Source: Bradyrhizobium centrolobii
GTDB taxonomy: Bacteria; Pseudomonadota; Alphaproteobacteria; Rhizobiales; Xanthobacteraceae
DNA length: 41,883 nucleotides
Direction of reading: 5' to 3'
Assembly (NCBI RefSeq): GCF_001641635.1
Contig: NZ_LUUB01000090.1
Location: 217,180-259,062 of the forward strand
Part shown: one piece after another, positions 1 to 8,508 of the stretch
Position numbering within the stretch: position 1 is the stretch's first letter
Layout: the number at the start of each line of letters is the position of its first letter
Program-made: the position numbers and the translations under genes
The notes under the pieces: model-generated
The model's input: only the letters and a program-made list of their open reading frames with translations
Database searches by the model: none
What the model was told of the DNA's origin: nothing

Positions 1-200
1 TGGCCGGCCAGCCGCGCCAGATGGTCCAGCGCCTGACACACCAGCGCCGTGTCGCGGCCAAGCGTCGCCAACATGTCGGCCTGGATTGCAGGATCGTCGG
101 CGCCGGGCACCTTGTACTCGTCGCTGGCCGGAATGATCATCGCCGCGACGGTGCGGAGATCGTCGCGTTGGGCGCGCGTGAGTTGATTGTCTGCGGACAT
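1..200 (-). CDS. Gluconate 2-dehydrogenase subunit 3-like small subunit (partial)
   Basis: The reading frame opens at an ATG at 200-198 and runs off the left edge of the window without a stop, so only the first 66 codons are seen. The start reads MSADNQLTRAQRDDLRTV, followed by a segment containing MIIPASDEYKVPGADDP. An early helical stretch followed by a MIIPxSD-type segment is typical of the small subunit that accompanies GMC-type flavin dehydrogenases (gluconate 2-dehydrogenase subunit 3 family). Its ATG lies 7 bp downstream of the GMC gene stop, so the two are almost certainly co-transcribed and likely form one enzyme. In known relatives the small subunit is exported by Tat and helps secretion of the catalytic subunit; no signal is obvious in the visible part. 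The family call rests mainly on context. Confidence 0.6.
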   Translation of the reverse strand, partial: MSADNQLTRAQRDDLRTVAAMIIPASDEYKVPGADDPAIQADMLATLGRDTALVCQALDHLARLAG

Positions 201-207
201 AACGGCC

Positions 208-1806
208 TCAGTCGAACAAATTGGCGAGGCGCTGCTTCATCTGGTCGGCGACGTAGAGCGCGATGGCCTGGATGGTCGAGGTCGGGTTGACCCCGCCCGA
301 GGTGACGAAGACGCTGCCGTCGACGATGAAGAGGTTCTTCACGTCGTGCGAGCGGCCCCATTCGTTGACCACGGAGCGCTCGGGGTTGGTGCCCATCCGC
401 GCGGTACCGAGCAGGTGCCAGCCGCCCCACGGGATCGGCGAATTGATGCAGATATCGGTCGCACCGGCGGTTTCGAGAACCTCGCGGCCGCGGGCGAGCG
501 CATGCTCCATCATCTTCCGGCTGTTCTCGCTGATCGTGTAGTCGATCCGCGGCGCGGGAATGCCGTGGCTGTCCTTCAGCACCGGATCGAGCGTGACGCA
601 ATTGTGCTCCTCCGGCAGGTCCTCGCAGATCGCGGAGACGCCGAGCCGGTGGCCGTTGAGCTTGCGGAAGACGCGGTGGTGATCGGCGCCCCACGGCAGA
701 ATGCCCTTCTGCTCGCTCACGACGGCCTCGAACACCGGCCCTGCGCCGCGCACGAATTGGATGCCGTAGCCGCGCACGAAGCCGCGCGACAAATCTGTGT
801 CGTAGAATTCCTTGCTCCACAGGCAGGTCGGCGGCGCGCGATTGGAATCGGTCGGCTCGTTCACGTAGCCGTAGATCTGCGCGTAAGGGTGGAACATCAG
901 GTTCTTGCCGACCAGGCCCGACGAATTGGCGAGACCGTTCGGGAAGCGCCCCGACGCGGAGTTCAGCAAGAGCCGCGGCGTGCCAACGCCATTGCAGGCG
1001 ATGACGACGACATGCGCGGGCTGAAACTGCTCGACGCCATCCTTGTCGTAATAGACCACGCCCGAGGCCATGCCGTTCTCGTCGGTCGTGATCTCGCGCA
1101 CCCGGCAATGGATGCGCAGCTCGACGCCGGCGCGGATTGCGTGCGGCCAGTAGGTGATGTCGGTCGAGGATTTGGCGCCTTGCGCGCAGGCCGGCGTGCA
1201 ATGGCCGAGATTGATGCAGCGCGCCCGGCCCTCATAGTCCATCGTCGCGACCGTGGTGTCCGACGGCCACCAGTGCCAGCCGAGCTTGTTCATGGCCTTG
1301 CCGATGAGCGGGCCGGACAGCCCGAGCGGCTGCGGCGGCATCGGCGGATGCGTCAGCGGCGACAGCGGATCGCCTGACAGGCCGGACGTGCCCATGATCC
1401 GGTCGTTCTCCTCAAAGAACGGCTCCAGCATGTCGTAGTCGATCGGCCAGTCGTCGGCGACGCCGTCGAGCGTCTTCACCCTGAAATCGGACGGATGCAG
1501 TCGCGGCCAGTGCGCGGTGTACATCACCGTCGAGCCGCCGACCGCGTTGTAGTTGACGACCTTGATCGGCGAATTGTCGTCGTTGATGGGATAGTCCTCG
1601 GGCCGGCCGCGGACGTTCGGACTGCTCGACCACTCGCCGTAGAATTTTGCCTCCCAGTCCCTGCCCGTGCTCGGATATTCCGCGGGGTTCATCCAGCCGC
1701 CCTGCTCCAGGCAGAGAATGTGCATCTTGGTCTCGGCCAGCGACCAGGCGACGGCGGCGCCCGAAGCGCCCGCGCCGATGATCAGGACGTCCACGGGGTC
1801 TTTCAT
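208..1806 (-). CDS. GMC family FAD-dependent oxidoreductase (dehydrogenase large subunit)
   Basis: This 532-residue flavoprotein probably oxidises an alcohol or sugar and passes electrons to a carrier. The Rossmann FAD motif is at residues 8-13 (IIGAGASG) and is followed by the acidic end of the second strand (CLEQGG). The C-terminal GMC signature is present: WHLLGTARMG supplies the catalytic His, and GVNPTSTI supplies the partner Asn. There is no signal peptide. The ATG at 1806 has a GGGAGG ribosome site nine bases upstream. The small-subunit-like gene follows 7 bp downstream. Related dehydrogenases often carry a third, multi-haem cytochrome subunit; none is seen on this side, though one could lie beyond the window edge. 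The substrate cannot be read from sequence; gluconate, sorbose, fructose and choline-type enzymes all belong to this fold. Confidence 0.88.
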   Translation of the reverse strand: MKDPVDVLIIGAGASGAAVAWSLAETKMHILCLEQGGWMNPAEYPSTGRDWEAKFYGEWSSSPNVRGRPEDYPINDDNSPIKVVNYNAVGGSTVMYTAHWPRLHPSDFRVKTLDGVADDWPIDYDMLEPFFEENDRIMGTSGLSGDPLSPLTHPPMPPQPLGLSGPLIGKAMNKLGWHWWPSDTTVATMDYEGRARCINLGHCTPACAQGAKSSTDITYWPHAIRAGVELRIHCRVREITTDENGMASGVVYYDKDGVEQFQPAHVVVIACNGVGTPRLLLNSASGRFPNGLANSSGLVGKNLMFHPYAQIYGYVNEPTDSNRAPPTCLWSKEFYDTDLSRGFVRGYGIQFVRGAGPVFEAVVSEQKGILPWGADHHRVFRKLNGHRLGVSAICEDLPEEHNCVTLDPVLKDSHGIPAPRIDYTISENSRKMMEHALARGREVLETAGATDICINSPIPWGGWHLLGTARMGTNPERSVVNEWGRSHDVKNLFIVDGSVFVTSGGVNPTSTIQAIALYVADQMKQRLANLFD

Positions 1807-2009
1807 CGAAACATTGTCCTCCCGCCCTCGCCGCTTCCCGGGCGATTCGGCCTTTCGCAGCTTGTTTGCAGCCGCAAACGATAGGGGCAGAGTAGCCGGC
1901 GAGTAAAGGTGTGGCGCGCGAATGTCCCACTTCGCACAGCGCAGACCATTGGTGTTGCCATGTCTGGATGCTAGGAACGAGGAGCAAGAGCAATCGATAG
2001 CGAGACCGC

Positions 2010-2798
2010 ATGTCCTTCCAAAATTCCTTTGCCGCCGCCCGCGCTTTCGCGTTTGTTTTATTTTTCGCTCTGTCGGGATTTCTGGCCACCTCCGGACCAG
2101 GCCTCGCGCTGACCGCCACGGCGACCGTGCGGGATGCCAACTCCATCCAGCTTGGCGACGTGACCTACCGGCTCGATGGCGTCGACGCGCCGGAACTGGA
2201 CCAGGTCTGCATCGACGATCACGCCGATCCCTGGACCTGCGGGCTGGAGGCCCGCGACCAGCTGACGAAGCTGATCGGCGGCCGGACCGTTCGCTGCGAC
2301 GACGTCGGGCCGGAGAAACATTTTGGCAAACGGCACCGCGCGATCTGCACGGCCGAGGGCGACAAGGTCACGTTGAACGAGCAACTGGTCCGGCTCGGCT
2401 TTGCCATCGCGCGCGAGCCCATCAAGGCCAACGTCAAGCCGGCGGCGGCCGACGCCAAGACGGCCTCGGCCGGCATCTGGAAGGGCTGCTTTGTTGCACC
2501 GCAAGAATTCCGCGCCGGCAAGAAGGACGGCCAGCTTCTGGGGGCCGCCTGCCGCCCCGATCGCGACAAGGAGATTCGTGCGGTGCTGTTTCCGGAGGAG
2601 CTGACGATGCCGCCGAGTTGCAGCATCAAGGGCAAGCTCGCGGTGCGCGCCCGCGTCACCGGCAATATCGGCATCTATCATTTGCGGGGCTGCCCGAGCT
2701 ATCCGGCGACGACGAAACCGGACCGCTGGTTCTGCTCGGAGGACGACGCGCAGGCAGCCGGCTTCCGCAAGGCGTATAATTGCCGCCGGCCGAACTGA
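2010..2798 (+). CDS. Secreted thermonuclease (SNase)-like protein
   Basis: A 262-residue protein with a hydrophobic signal segment (about residues 10-33, ending GPGLALTA). It is followed by a staphylococcal-nuclease-like beta-barrel region: TVRDANSIQLGDVTYRLDGVDAPELDQ, split here as a strand, then RLDGVDAPE. DGVDAPE matches the family's DGIDAPE region that holds catalytic acids. The Arg normally found later may correspond to the R in GKRHRAIC. The C-terminal part (about 215-260) has a separate Cys-containing module, IYHLRGCPSY followed by RWFCSEDDAQAAGFRKA, common at the ends of Rhizobiales nucleases of this type and resembling Ada-like metal or DNA contact modules. Six or more Cys suggest disulfides in the periplasm. 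It is transcribed alone. Activity is inferred, since not all catalytic residues can be aligned by eye. Confidence 0.75.
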   Translation: MSFQNSFAAARAFAFVLFFALSGFLATSGPGLALTATATVRDANSIQLGDVTYRLDGVDAPELDQVCIDDHADPWTCGLEARDQLTKLIGGRTVRCDDVGPEKHFGKRHRAICTAEGDKVTLNEQLVRLGFAIAREPIKANVKPAAADAKTASAGIWKGCFVAPQEFRAGKKDGQLLGAACRPDRDKEIRAVLFPEELTMPPSCSIKGKLAVRARVTGNIGIYHLRGCPSYPATTKPDRWFCSEDDAQAAGFRKAYNCRRPN

Positions 2799-2977
2799 GA
2801 GGGTCGCCTCACGCAGGTGTGAGCGGTAGCCGAAGACAGTATTGATCCGGAATTGAACCCTATTGGCAGTTTCTGCATCTCATAAGAGTGCGGTAGCACT
2901 TGGTGCTAGCGCTTCCTTGGCAGCAATCCGGCTCCGGCCCGATTGTTTTTGCTTGGGCGTTTCCTCCCTAGACTTGG

Positions 2978-3009
2978 GCCGCTTGTTCATCACAAGCGGC
3001 TCTTTTTCT
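2978..3009 (+). terminator. Intrinsic terminator-like hairpin
   Basis: A perfect 9-bp stem, GCCGCTTGT (2978-2986) with ACAAGCGGC (2992-3000), encloses a 5-nt loop and is followed by TCTTTTTCTT. The U-rich tail is on the plus strand, so it would end rightward transcripts, most likely from the nuclease gene 180 bp upstream. It also lies just past the 3' end of the leftward cyo operon. In that direction the stem has no U tract and could act only as a 3' stabilising hairpin. Confidence 0.7.
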
Positions 3010-3017
3010 TCCCTGCG

Positions 3018-3407
3018 CTAGCTGCGCATCTGCATGATCTGGTCCATCGGCGGCATGTTCTGATTCAGATGCGCCATGATCCAGACCGTTCCGCCAACGA
3101 CCAGGAAGACGATCAGGAGGCCGAAGGCGAGGGCCAGCACGTTGTTGGTGTTGTCCGGGCCCGTCGTGATGTGCAGGAAGAACACGAGATGAACGCCCAT
3201 CTGCGCGATCGCGAGCACGATCAGCGCGACGGGAATGGAAGGCTGCCAGACCAGGTCTGTACCGGCGATGAAGAACGACATCGCCGTCAGAAGCAGCGCC
3301 AGGACGAGGCCGACGACATAGCCGATGATCCGCTCGCCGACACTGTGTTGTTCTTCCTCGCCCGGTGCGAGGTCGTGTTGGACCGGCATGTGCGTCTGAT
3401 CGCTCAT
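3018..3407 (-). CDS. cyoD: Cytochrome bo3 quinol oxidase subunit IV
   Basis: A 129-residue membrane protein, last gene of a cyoABCD operon. The N-terminus is hydrophilic (MSDQTHMPVQHDLAPGEEEQ). Three predicted membrane helices follow, roughly 27-50, 58-82 and 90-112. The segment AQMGVHLVFFLHI is the conserved core of the small subunit of haem-copper quinol oxidases. Subunit IV has no cofactors; it helps assemble the copper-haem centre of subunit I. The ATG overlaps the cyoC stop as ATGA, showing translational coupling. The C-terminus (NMPPMDQIMQMRS) is longer than in the E. coli protein of about 109 residues. Confidence 0.9.
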   Translation of the reverse strand: MSDQTHMPVQHDLAPGEEEQHSVGERIIGYVVGLVLALLLTAMSFFIAGTDLVWQPSIPVALIVLAIAQMGVHLVFFLHITTGPDNTNNVLALAFGLLIVFLVVGGTVWIMAHLNQNMPPMDQIMQMRS

Positions 3408-4045
3408 ACGCTACTCCCAAGCAGGTAGACGACGGAGAAGACCGCGACCCAGATGATGTCGAGCGCGTGCCAGAACAGCGCAAAGCACATCATCCGGCGC
3501 AGGATGTCGGCGCGAAAGCCCTTGGCGAAGACCTGCGCCATCATGGTGAGCAGCCACAGCACGCCGGCAGAGACGTGCAGGCCGTGGCATCCGACGAGCG
3601 AGAAGAACGCGGTCAGGAATGCGCTGCGCGACGGCCCGTAACCACGGGACACGAGATTGGCGAATTCACGGAACTCAATGGTCAGGAACACGAGCCCCAG
3701 CAAGCAGGTCACGGCCATGCCTAGGTAGAACCAGAACCGGTTGCGCACATCGGCCGCAATGCTCGCCATGCCGCAGGTGAAGCTCGACAGCAGCAGGCAG
3801 ACCGTCTCGATCGCTACGTTCCTATGCTCGAAAATCTCTGAGCCTTTCGGGCCATCGGCGGTCTGGCCCACCAGCACCGCATAGGCCGCGAAGAAGCAGG
3901 AGAACATCACGATATCGGAGAGCAGGAAGACCCAGAAGCCGTACGCCGTCACGATGCGTTTTGATGCCGGCCCGGGATGCTCGATGGCACGGCCGATATG
4001 GTGAGGATCGGCGCGCCCTCGGCCGACAGTTGCGGTCATCGACAT
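3404..4045 (-). CDS. cyoC: Cytochrome bo3 quinol oxidase subunit III
   Basis: A 213-residue protein with five predicted membrane helices, matching the quinol-oxidase form of subunit III; cytochrome c oxidase subunit III usually has seven. Recognisable blocks are YGFWVFLLSDIVMFSCFF in the first helix, SRGYGPSRSAFLTAFFSLVGCHGLHV in the middle (given here as a landmark only: SAFLTAFFSLVGCHG), and FWHALDIIWVAVFS at the end. It forms part of the oxidase complex in the inner membrane and carries no redox cofactor. The start overlaps the cyoB stop by one base and the stop overlaps the cyoD start by four, so the operon is tightly coupled. Length is close to the E. coli protein (204). Confidence 0.92.
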   Translation of the reverse strand: MSMTATVGRGRADPHHIGRAIEHPGPASKRIVTAYGFWVFLLSDIVMFSCFFAAYAVLVGQTADGPKGSEIFEHRNVAIETVCLLLSSFTCGMASIAADVRNRFWFYLGMAVTCLLGLVFLTIEFREFANLVSRGYGPSRSAFLTAFFSLVGCHGLHVSAGVLWLLTMMAQVFAKGFRADILRRMMCFALFWHALDIIWVAVFSVVYLLGSSV

Positions 4046-6048
4046 CAGATCGACCCCGCCATGCTGACGAGACTGCGCCGTTCCTCCAGATTGACGCCGT
4101 CGATGCGAGCGACCTCTGCGGCAGGAATGACGTATTCGTCATGGTCGCGCCAGGCGAACACGACGAAGGTCGCGAACGCGCCGAGGCCGCCCAAAATCAC
4201 CATCCACCAGATGTGCCAGATCAGCGCGAAGCCCATGATGGTGGCGAAGAACGCGCAGACGAATCCGGTCGGCGAGTTCTTCGGCATCTCGATGTCCTGA
4301 TATTCCGGCTCGGGATGATGCCCGAGCAATTGCTGCTTGGCGTGGGTCTTCAGGTCCCAATAAGCGTCCTCGCCGCGCACGTCGGGATGGAAGGCGAAAT
4401 TGAAAACGGGCGGCGGCGACGATGTTGCCCATTCCAGTGAGCGGCCGTCCCAGGGATCGCCGGTACGGTCGCGCAAGGCTTCGCGGTTGCGAATGCTGAC
4501 CACGAGCTGCATGACCTGGCAGATGACGCCGATCGACAGCACCGCCATGCCGATCGCCGCCACGAACATCCATGGCCGCCAGGCCGCGACGTCGTAATGC
4601 TGCAAGCGCCGCGTCATGCCCAGCATGCCCGCGATATAGAGCGGCATGAAAGTGATGTAGAAGCCGGTGAAGGTGAACCAGAAAGCCAGCTTGCCCCAGC
4701 GTTCATCGAGGCGGAAGCCGAAGGCCTTCGGAAACCAGTATTCGAAGCCAGCAAAGGCACCGAACAGTACGCCGCCGATGATGACGTTGTGGAAGTGCGC
4801 CACCAGGAACATGCTGTTGTGGAGGAGGAAGTCGGCAGGCGGCACCGCAACGAGCACGCCCGTCAACCCACCGATGATGAAGGTGACCATGAAGCCGACG
4901 GCCCACAGCATCGGCGTCGCGAAGCGGATGCGGCCGCCATACATCGTGAACAGCCAGTTGTAGATCTTCACTCCAGTCGGCACCGCGATGATCATGCTGG
5001 CGATGCCGAAGATGGCGTTGACGTCGGGACCCGCGCCCATCGTGAAGAAGTGATGCAGCCAGACCATGAAGGAGATGACGCAGATCGCCATGGTGGCGAG
5101 CACCATCGAGCGATAGCCGAACAGCGCCTTGCCAGAGAAGGTCGACACCACCTCGGAAAAGATGCCAAAGGCCGGCAGCACGAGGATGTAGACCTCCGGA
5201 TGTCCCCAGGCCCAGATCAGGTTCATGAACATCATGACGTTGCCGCCGGCCTCGTTGGTGAAGAAGTGGAAGCCGAGATAGCGGTCGAGCAGCAGCATCG
5301 CGAGCGTGGCCGTGAGGATCGGGAAGGCTGCGACGATCAGCAGGTTCGAGGCCAGCGTCGTCCAGCAGAACATCGGCATGCGCAGATAGTTCATGCCTCT
5401 GGTGCGCAGCTTCAGCACGGTGGTCACGAGGTTGATGCCGGCCACCAGCGTGCCGATGCCGGATATCTGGAGCGACCAGGCATAGTAGTCGACGCCGACG
5501 CCCGGCGAATAGGTCAGCCCCGACAGCGGCGGAAAGGCGAGCCAGCCGGTACGCGAGAATTCGCCGACCACAAGCGAGACATTGACCAGCAGCGCCCCTG
5601 TCGCGGTCAACCAGAAGCCGACCGAATTGAGCGTCGGAAACGCGACGTCGCGCACGCCAAGCTGAAGCGGCACGACCAGGTTCATCAGCCCGATCACGAA
5701 CGGCATCGCCACGAAGAAGATCATGATGGTGCCGTGGGCCGAGAAGATCTGGTTGTAATGCTCCGGCGGAAGGTAGCCCTGCGACTGGTAGGCGATCGCC
5801 TGCTGAACCCGCATCATGATGGCGTCGCTGCCGCCGCGCAGCAGCATCACCGAGGCCAGCAGCACATACATGACGCCGATGCGCTTGTGATCGACGCTGG
5901 TGATCCATTCGTGCCAAAGATAGGGCAGATGCCCTTTCACCACGACCCAGGTCAGCACACCCAGGATCGCGACCAGCACCATCGCGCCCGCGACAAGAGG
6001 GATCGGCTGGTCGAACGGGATCGCTGACCAATCGAGCTTACCGAGCAT
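4045..6048 (-). CDS. cyoB: Cytochrome bo3 quinol oxidase subunit I
   Basis: Catalytic subunit of the proton-pumping haem-copper oxidase that reduces oxygen with ubiquinol. I start it at the ATG at 6048 (MLGKLDWSAIPFDQPIP, 667 residues), which has GGAGG six bases upstream; the frame stays open further upstream but without family-like sequence. Quinone-site residues are in E. coli register: R71 and D75 in RGGSDAIMMR, and His in PPEHYNQ. Haem and copper ligands include H105 (FSAHGTIMIFF), WGHPEVYILVLP with the cross-linking His-Tyr pair, HHFFTMG for CuB, and VAHFHNVIIGG. These residues mark it as a quinol oxidase rather than a cytochrome c oxidase. It overlaps the cyoA end by 11 bp. Expression is presumably driven from the cyoA promoter. 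Confidence 0.95.
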   Translation of the reverse strand: MLGKLDWSAIPFDQPIPLVAGAMVLVAILGVLTWVVVKGHLPYLWHEWITSVDHKRIGVMYVLLASVMLLRGGSDAIMMRVQQAIAYQSQGYLPPEHYNQIFSAHGTIMIFFVAMPFVIGLMNLVVPLQLGVRDVAFPTLNSVGFWLTATGALLVNVSLVVGEFSRTGWLAFPPLSGLTYSPGVGVDYYAWSLQISGIGTLVAGINLVTTVLKLRTRGMNYLRMPMFCWTTLASNLLIVAAFPILTATLAMLLLDRYLGFHFFTNEAGGNVMMFMNLIWAWGHPEVYILVLPAFGIFSEVVSTFSGKALFGYRSMVLATMAICVISFMVWLHHFFTMGAGPDVNAIFGIASMIIAVPTGVKIYNWLFTMYGGRIRFATPMLWAVGFMVTFIIGGLTGVLVAVPPADFLLHNSMFLVAHFHNVIIGGVLFGAFAGFEYWFPKAFGFRLDERWGKLAFWFTFTGFYITFMPLYIAGMLGMTRRLQHYDVAAWRPWMFVAAIGMAVLSIGVICQVMQLVVSIRNREALRDRTGDPWDGRSLEWATSSPPPVFNFAFHPDVRGEDAYWDLKTHAKQQLLGHHPEPEYQDIEMPKNSPTGFVCAFFATIMGFALIWHIWWMVILGGLGAFATFVVFAWRDHDEYVIPAAEVARIDGVNLEERRSLVSMAGSI

Positions 6049-6871
6049 CAAGGCCTCCACTGCGCGGCCGGCCCGCCCCGGATGCGATCTGCGGGCCGGG
6101 TCCGGGCGGAATGTGCTGGGTCGCAATCAGGTCGAACAGGCGGGGATCCTCGAGCCGGTAGGTCGGCCTGCCCCTCTCGATGCCCTGCTCCATCAGCTTT
6201 TTGTAGCTGTCTTCGTTGAGCACGGAATCGGTCTTCGCCGTGGTCGCCACCCAGTCAGGAAAGGCGAGCGGCGAGATCACGTTGACGTCGAACATCATGT
6301 CGGGGAAGCCGTCGCCGGAAAAATGCGCCGACAGTCCCTGGAGCTTGCCCTCATTGTCGGCGCGCAGGTTCAGCCGCGTCACCATGCCGTTCATGGTATA
6401 GATCATGCTGCCGAGCTGCGGGATGAAGAACACGTTCATTACGCTCGACGATGTGAGCTGGAAATTCAGCTCGGCGCCGGCCGGCACCGTCAGCGTGTTG
6501 ACGGTGGCGATGCGCTGGTCCGGATAGATGAACAGCCATTTCCAATCGAGAGAGACGGCCTGGATCCGCACAGGGCTGCCGGTGCCCGGCACCGGCGCTG
6601 CGGGGTCGAGCTGATGCGAGCCGATCCAGGCGACGCCGCCGAGCAGGATGACGGTGAGCGCGGGGATCGCCCACACCACCATCTCGACGCGACCGGAATA
6701 GACGAAGTCGGGCTGGTAATGCGCCCGCCGATTGGAGGCACGAAACCAGAAGGCGAACGCGAGGATCGCGATGATGGTCGGCACCACGATCACAAGCATG
6801 ATGAAGACGGAGTCGACCAGGATTTGGCTGTTCGCAACAGCCACAGGCCCTTGTGGATCGAGCAGATTCAT
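6038..6871 (-). CDS. cyoA: Cytochrome bo3 quinol oxidase subunit II
   Basis: Subunit II of the quinol oxidase. The family begins clearly at MNLLDPQGPVAVANSQ, so I use the ATG at 6871 (277 residues). The open frame continues 48 codons upstream, but that part has no hydrophobic signal or lipobox. Two membrane helices (about 15-40 and 59-80) are followed by a periplasmic cupredoxin-like domain with LDWKWLFIYPDQRIATVN and SSVMNVFFIPQLGSMIYTM. The CuA ligands CxxxC are absent, as expected for a quinol oxidase. E. coli CyoA is made as a lipoprotein whose mature Cys sits one or two residues before LLDP; here the protein starts at that point and lacks the Cys. First gene of cyoABCD; cyoE (haem O synthase) is not in the window. 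Confidence 0.92.
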   Translation of the reverse strand: MNLLDPQGPVAVANSQILVDSVFIMLVIVVPTIIAILAFAFWFRASNRRAHYQPDFVYSGRVEMVVWAIPALTVILLGGVAWIGSHQLDPAAPVPGTGSPVRIQAVSLDWKWLFIYPDQRIATVNTLTVPAGAELNFQLTSSSVMNVFFIPQLGSMIYTMNGMVTRLNLRADNEGKLQGLSAHFSGDGFPDMMFDVNVISPLAFPDWVATTAKTDSVLNEDSYKKLMEQGIERGRPTYRLEDPRLFDLIATQHIPPGPGPQIASGAGRPRSGGLDAR

Positions 6872-7106
6872 CGGCAAGCCACTGGCGGTTGGGAAGCCCC
6901 GAGGAAGAGCGTAGCGTGAAAAAGTCCCCGCGACCAAAACGCAGTTGTGTGAAGACGGTTCCTCGCCCCGCGCAATCAACCGTGCGCCCAGTCCCGTGTC
7001 GGCATGCAATTCCATGCGATGTCAATGACATGAGCGCGGGACCGCCGGCCTTCTCTCTCCTCCTGTCCATTGCTATCGTTAGCAAAAAACAGCGGGACGA
7101 AGCGAC
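6872..7106. promoter_or_regulatory. Divergent intergenic region, cyoA / SDR, with two palindromes
   Basis: The 235 bp between the leftward cyo operon and the rightward SDR operon must hold both promoters. Two adjacent inverted repeats stand out: GCATG-N6-CATGC at 7002-7017, and ATGTCA-A-TGACAT at 7019-7031. They are one base apart, about 150 bp from cyoA and 76-105 bp from the SDR start, and could be operators. No FixK-type box or convincing sigma-70 pair was seen. Confidence 0.45.
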
Positions 7107-7919
7107 ATGCAACGGGCGGAAGAGGACGCCGGCCTCGCCGGCAAGGTGACGCTGATCAGCGGCGGCGGCGCCGCGGGCGATGGCATCGGCAACGGCCGCG
7201 CCGCCGCAATCCTGCTGGCCCGCGCCGGCGCCAGGGTGCTGGTGGCCGATCGCGACCTCAGGCTCGCCGAACGCACGGTCGAGATGATCTCAGCCGAGGG
7301 CGGCACGGCCGCGGCCCATGGCGGCGACGTCACCAGCGAGGACGACTGCAGGCATCTGGTCGAAGCCGCGCTCGATCGCTGGGGCCGGCTCGATCTTCTC
7401 GACAACAATGTCGGCATCGGCAGCCGCGGCAACGTGGTCGACGAGTCTGTCGAACAGTATCGACGGGTGATGCAGGTCAATGTCGAGACCATGTTCCTGC
7501 TCTCGAAGCACGCGATTCCCGCCATGATCAAGACCGCGCAGGGCGGTGCGATCGTCAACATCTCCTCGATCTCGGCGCTCAGGCCGCGCGGGCTCACGAC
7601 CTACACGACGTCCAAGGCCGCCATCATCGGACTGACCCGCGCCATGGCGGTCGACCACGGCCGCGACAACATCCGCGTCAACTGCATCTGCCCCGGGCCG
7701 ATGTACACGCCGATGGTCTATGCCCGCGGCATGAGCGAGCAGGCACGCGCCAATCGCGCCAAGGCCTCGCTTCTGAAGGTGGAAGGCACCGGTTGGGACG
7801 TCGGCCACGCCGTCAAATTCCTGCTCAGCAACTTTGCGCGCTACATCACCGGCCAGGTACTCGTGGTCGACGGCGGCGTGACGTTGCAAGCTCCCGAACG
7901 CGAGTCACAGGAACACTAA
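7107..7919 (+). CDS. SDR family oxidoreductase (first of a pair)
   Basis: A 270-residue classical short-chain dehydrogenase. The cofactor motif is GGGAAGDGIGNG (about 18-29), an expanded form of TGxxxGIG. The active site is complete: NISSIS supplies Ser and YTTSK supplies Tyr and Lys. The usual NNAG is NNVG. The segment ICPGPMYTPM is the typical post-active-site loop and the C-terminus has ITGQVLVVDGG. It starts a three-gene rightward operon with a carboxymuconolactone-decarboxylase-like protein and a second SDR that shares the odd GxGNGRA and GTGWDV segments, so the two SDRs are probably paralogues. Substrate unknown; an NAD(P)-linked hydroxyacyl or alicyclic alcohol dehydrogenase role is likely. 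Confidence 0.85.
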   Translation: MQRAEEDAGLAGKVTLISGGGAAGDGIGNGRAAAILLARAGARVLVADRDLRLAERTVEMISAEGGTAAAHGGDVTSEDDCRHLVEAALDRWGRLDLLDNNVGIGSRGNVVDESVEQYRRVMQVNVETMFLLSKHAIPAMIKTAQGGAIVNISSISALRPRGLTTYTTSKAAIIGLTRAMAVDHGRDNIRVNCICPGPMYTPMVYARGMSEQARANRAKASLLKVEGTGWDVGHAVKFLLSNFARYITGQVLVVDGGVTLQAPERESQEH

Positions 7920-7952
7920 CAGGCAAGAACACGACAGAAAGGAAACACAGGG

Positions 7953-8507
7953 ATGGCTCGCCTGCCCTACCTCGAGGCCGACCAGGTCGCGCCCGAATAC
8001 CGCGACATGCTCAAGCGCAACACCAATCTGCACAAGCTGCTCGTCAACTCGCCGGACATGGCGCGCGCCTTCAACGGCGTCGGCGGCTACATCCGCTTCA
8101 AGAGCAAGCTCGATCCGCGATTGCGGGAGCTCGCGATCCTTCAGGTCGGCTGGATGGAGAAATCGGAGTACGAGTTCACCCATCATGTGAAAATCGGCAA
8201 GGAGTTCGGCGTCACCGATGAGGACATCGCGGGCCTGATCGCGGAGACGGCAGGCAAACCCTCGAAACTGGAGCCGCTCGCCAAGGCGATCCTGAAAGGC
8301 GCTCGCGAGATGGTACGCCAGCTCGCGATGTCGGACGCGACCTTTGCCGACATCAAGCAACATCTCTCCGACGAGCACATGGTCGACCTCGTCCTGACCA
8401 TCGCCTTCTATTGCGGTGTGGTGCGCGTGCTCGCCACCATGAAGATCGACAACGAGCCCTATTACAAAGAGGTACTCCAGCAGTACCCGATCCCGGGAGT
8501 GAACTGA
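7953..8507 (+). CDS. Carboxymuconolactone decarboxylase / AhpD-like protein
   Basis: A 184-residue all-helical protein of the carboxymuconolactone decarboxylase family. The core runs from LDPRLRELAILQVGWMEKS through YEFTHHVKIGKEFGVTDEDI, the family helix-turn-helix with the conserved Glu and His. The CxxC pair that makes AhpD a peroxidase reductase is absent, so a redox role is unlikely. A close group of such proteins is common next to SDR genes in soil bacteria, with no assigned reaction. It lies 33 bp after the first SDR, and its TGA is followed one base later by the second SDR ATG, so all three are one transcription unit. AGAAAGGAA lies upstream of the ATG, somewhat far. Confidence 0.82.
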   Translation: MARLPYLEADQVAPEYRDMLKRNTNLHKLLVNSPDMARAFNGVGGYIRFKSKLDPRLRELAILQVGWMEKSEYEFTHHVKIGKEFGVTDEDIAGLIAETAGKPSKLEPLAKAILKGAREMVRQLAMSDATFADIKQHLSDEHMVDLVLTIAFYCGVVRVLATMKIDNEPYYKEVLQQYPIPGVN

Positions 8508-8508
8508 C

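Noticed and set aside
2978..3009. Terminator of the cyo operon
   Set aside because: The U-rich tail is on the plus strand; on the minus strand the stem is followed by no U run.
4597..6027. Long open frame (476 codons) on the plus strand opposite cyoB
   Set aside because: Its composition is His/Asp/Arg-rich with no fold; it is the GC-driven shadow of a clearly conserved gene.
6872..7015. 48-codon upstream extension of CyoA
   Set aside because: No signal peptide, no lipobox and no ribosome site; probably untranslated leader.
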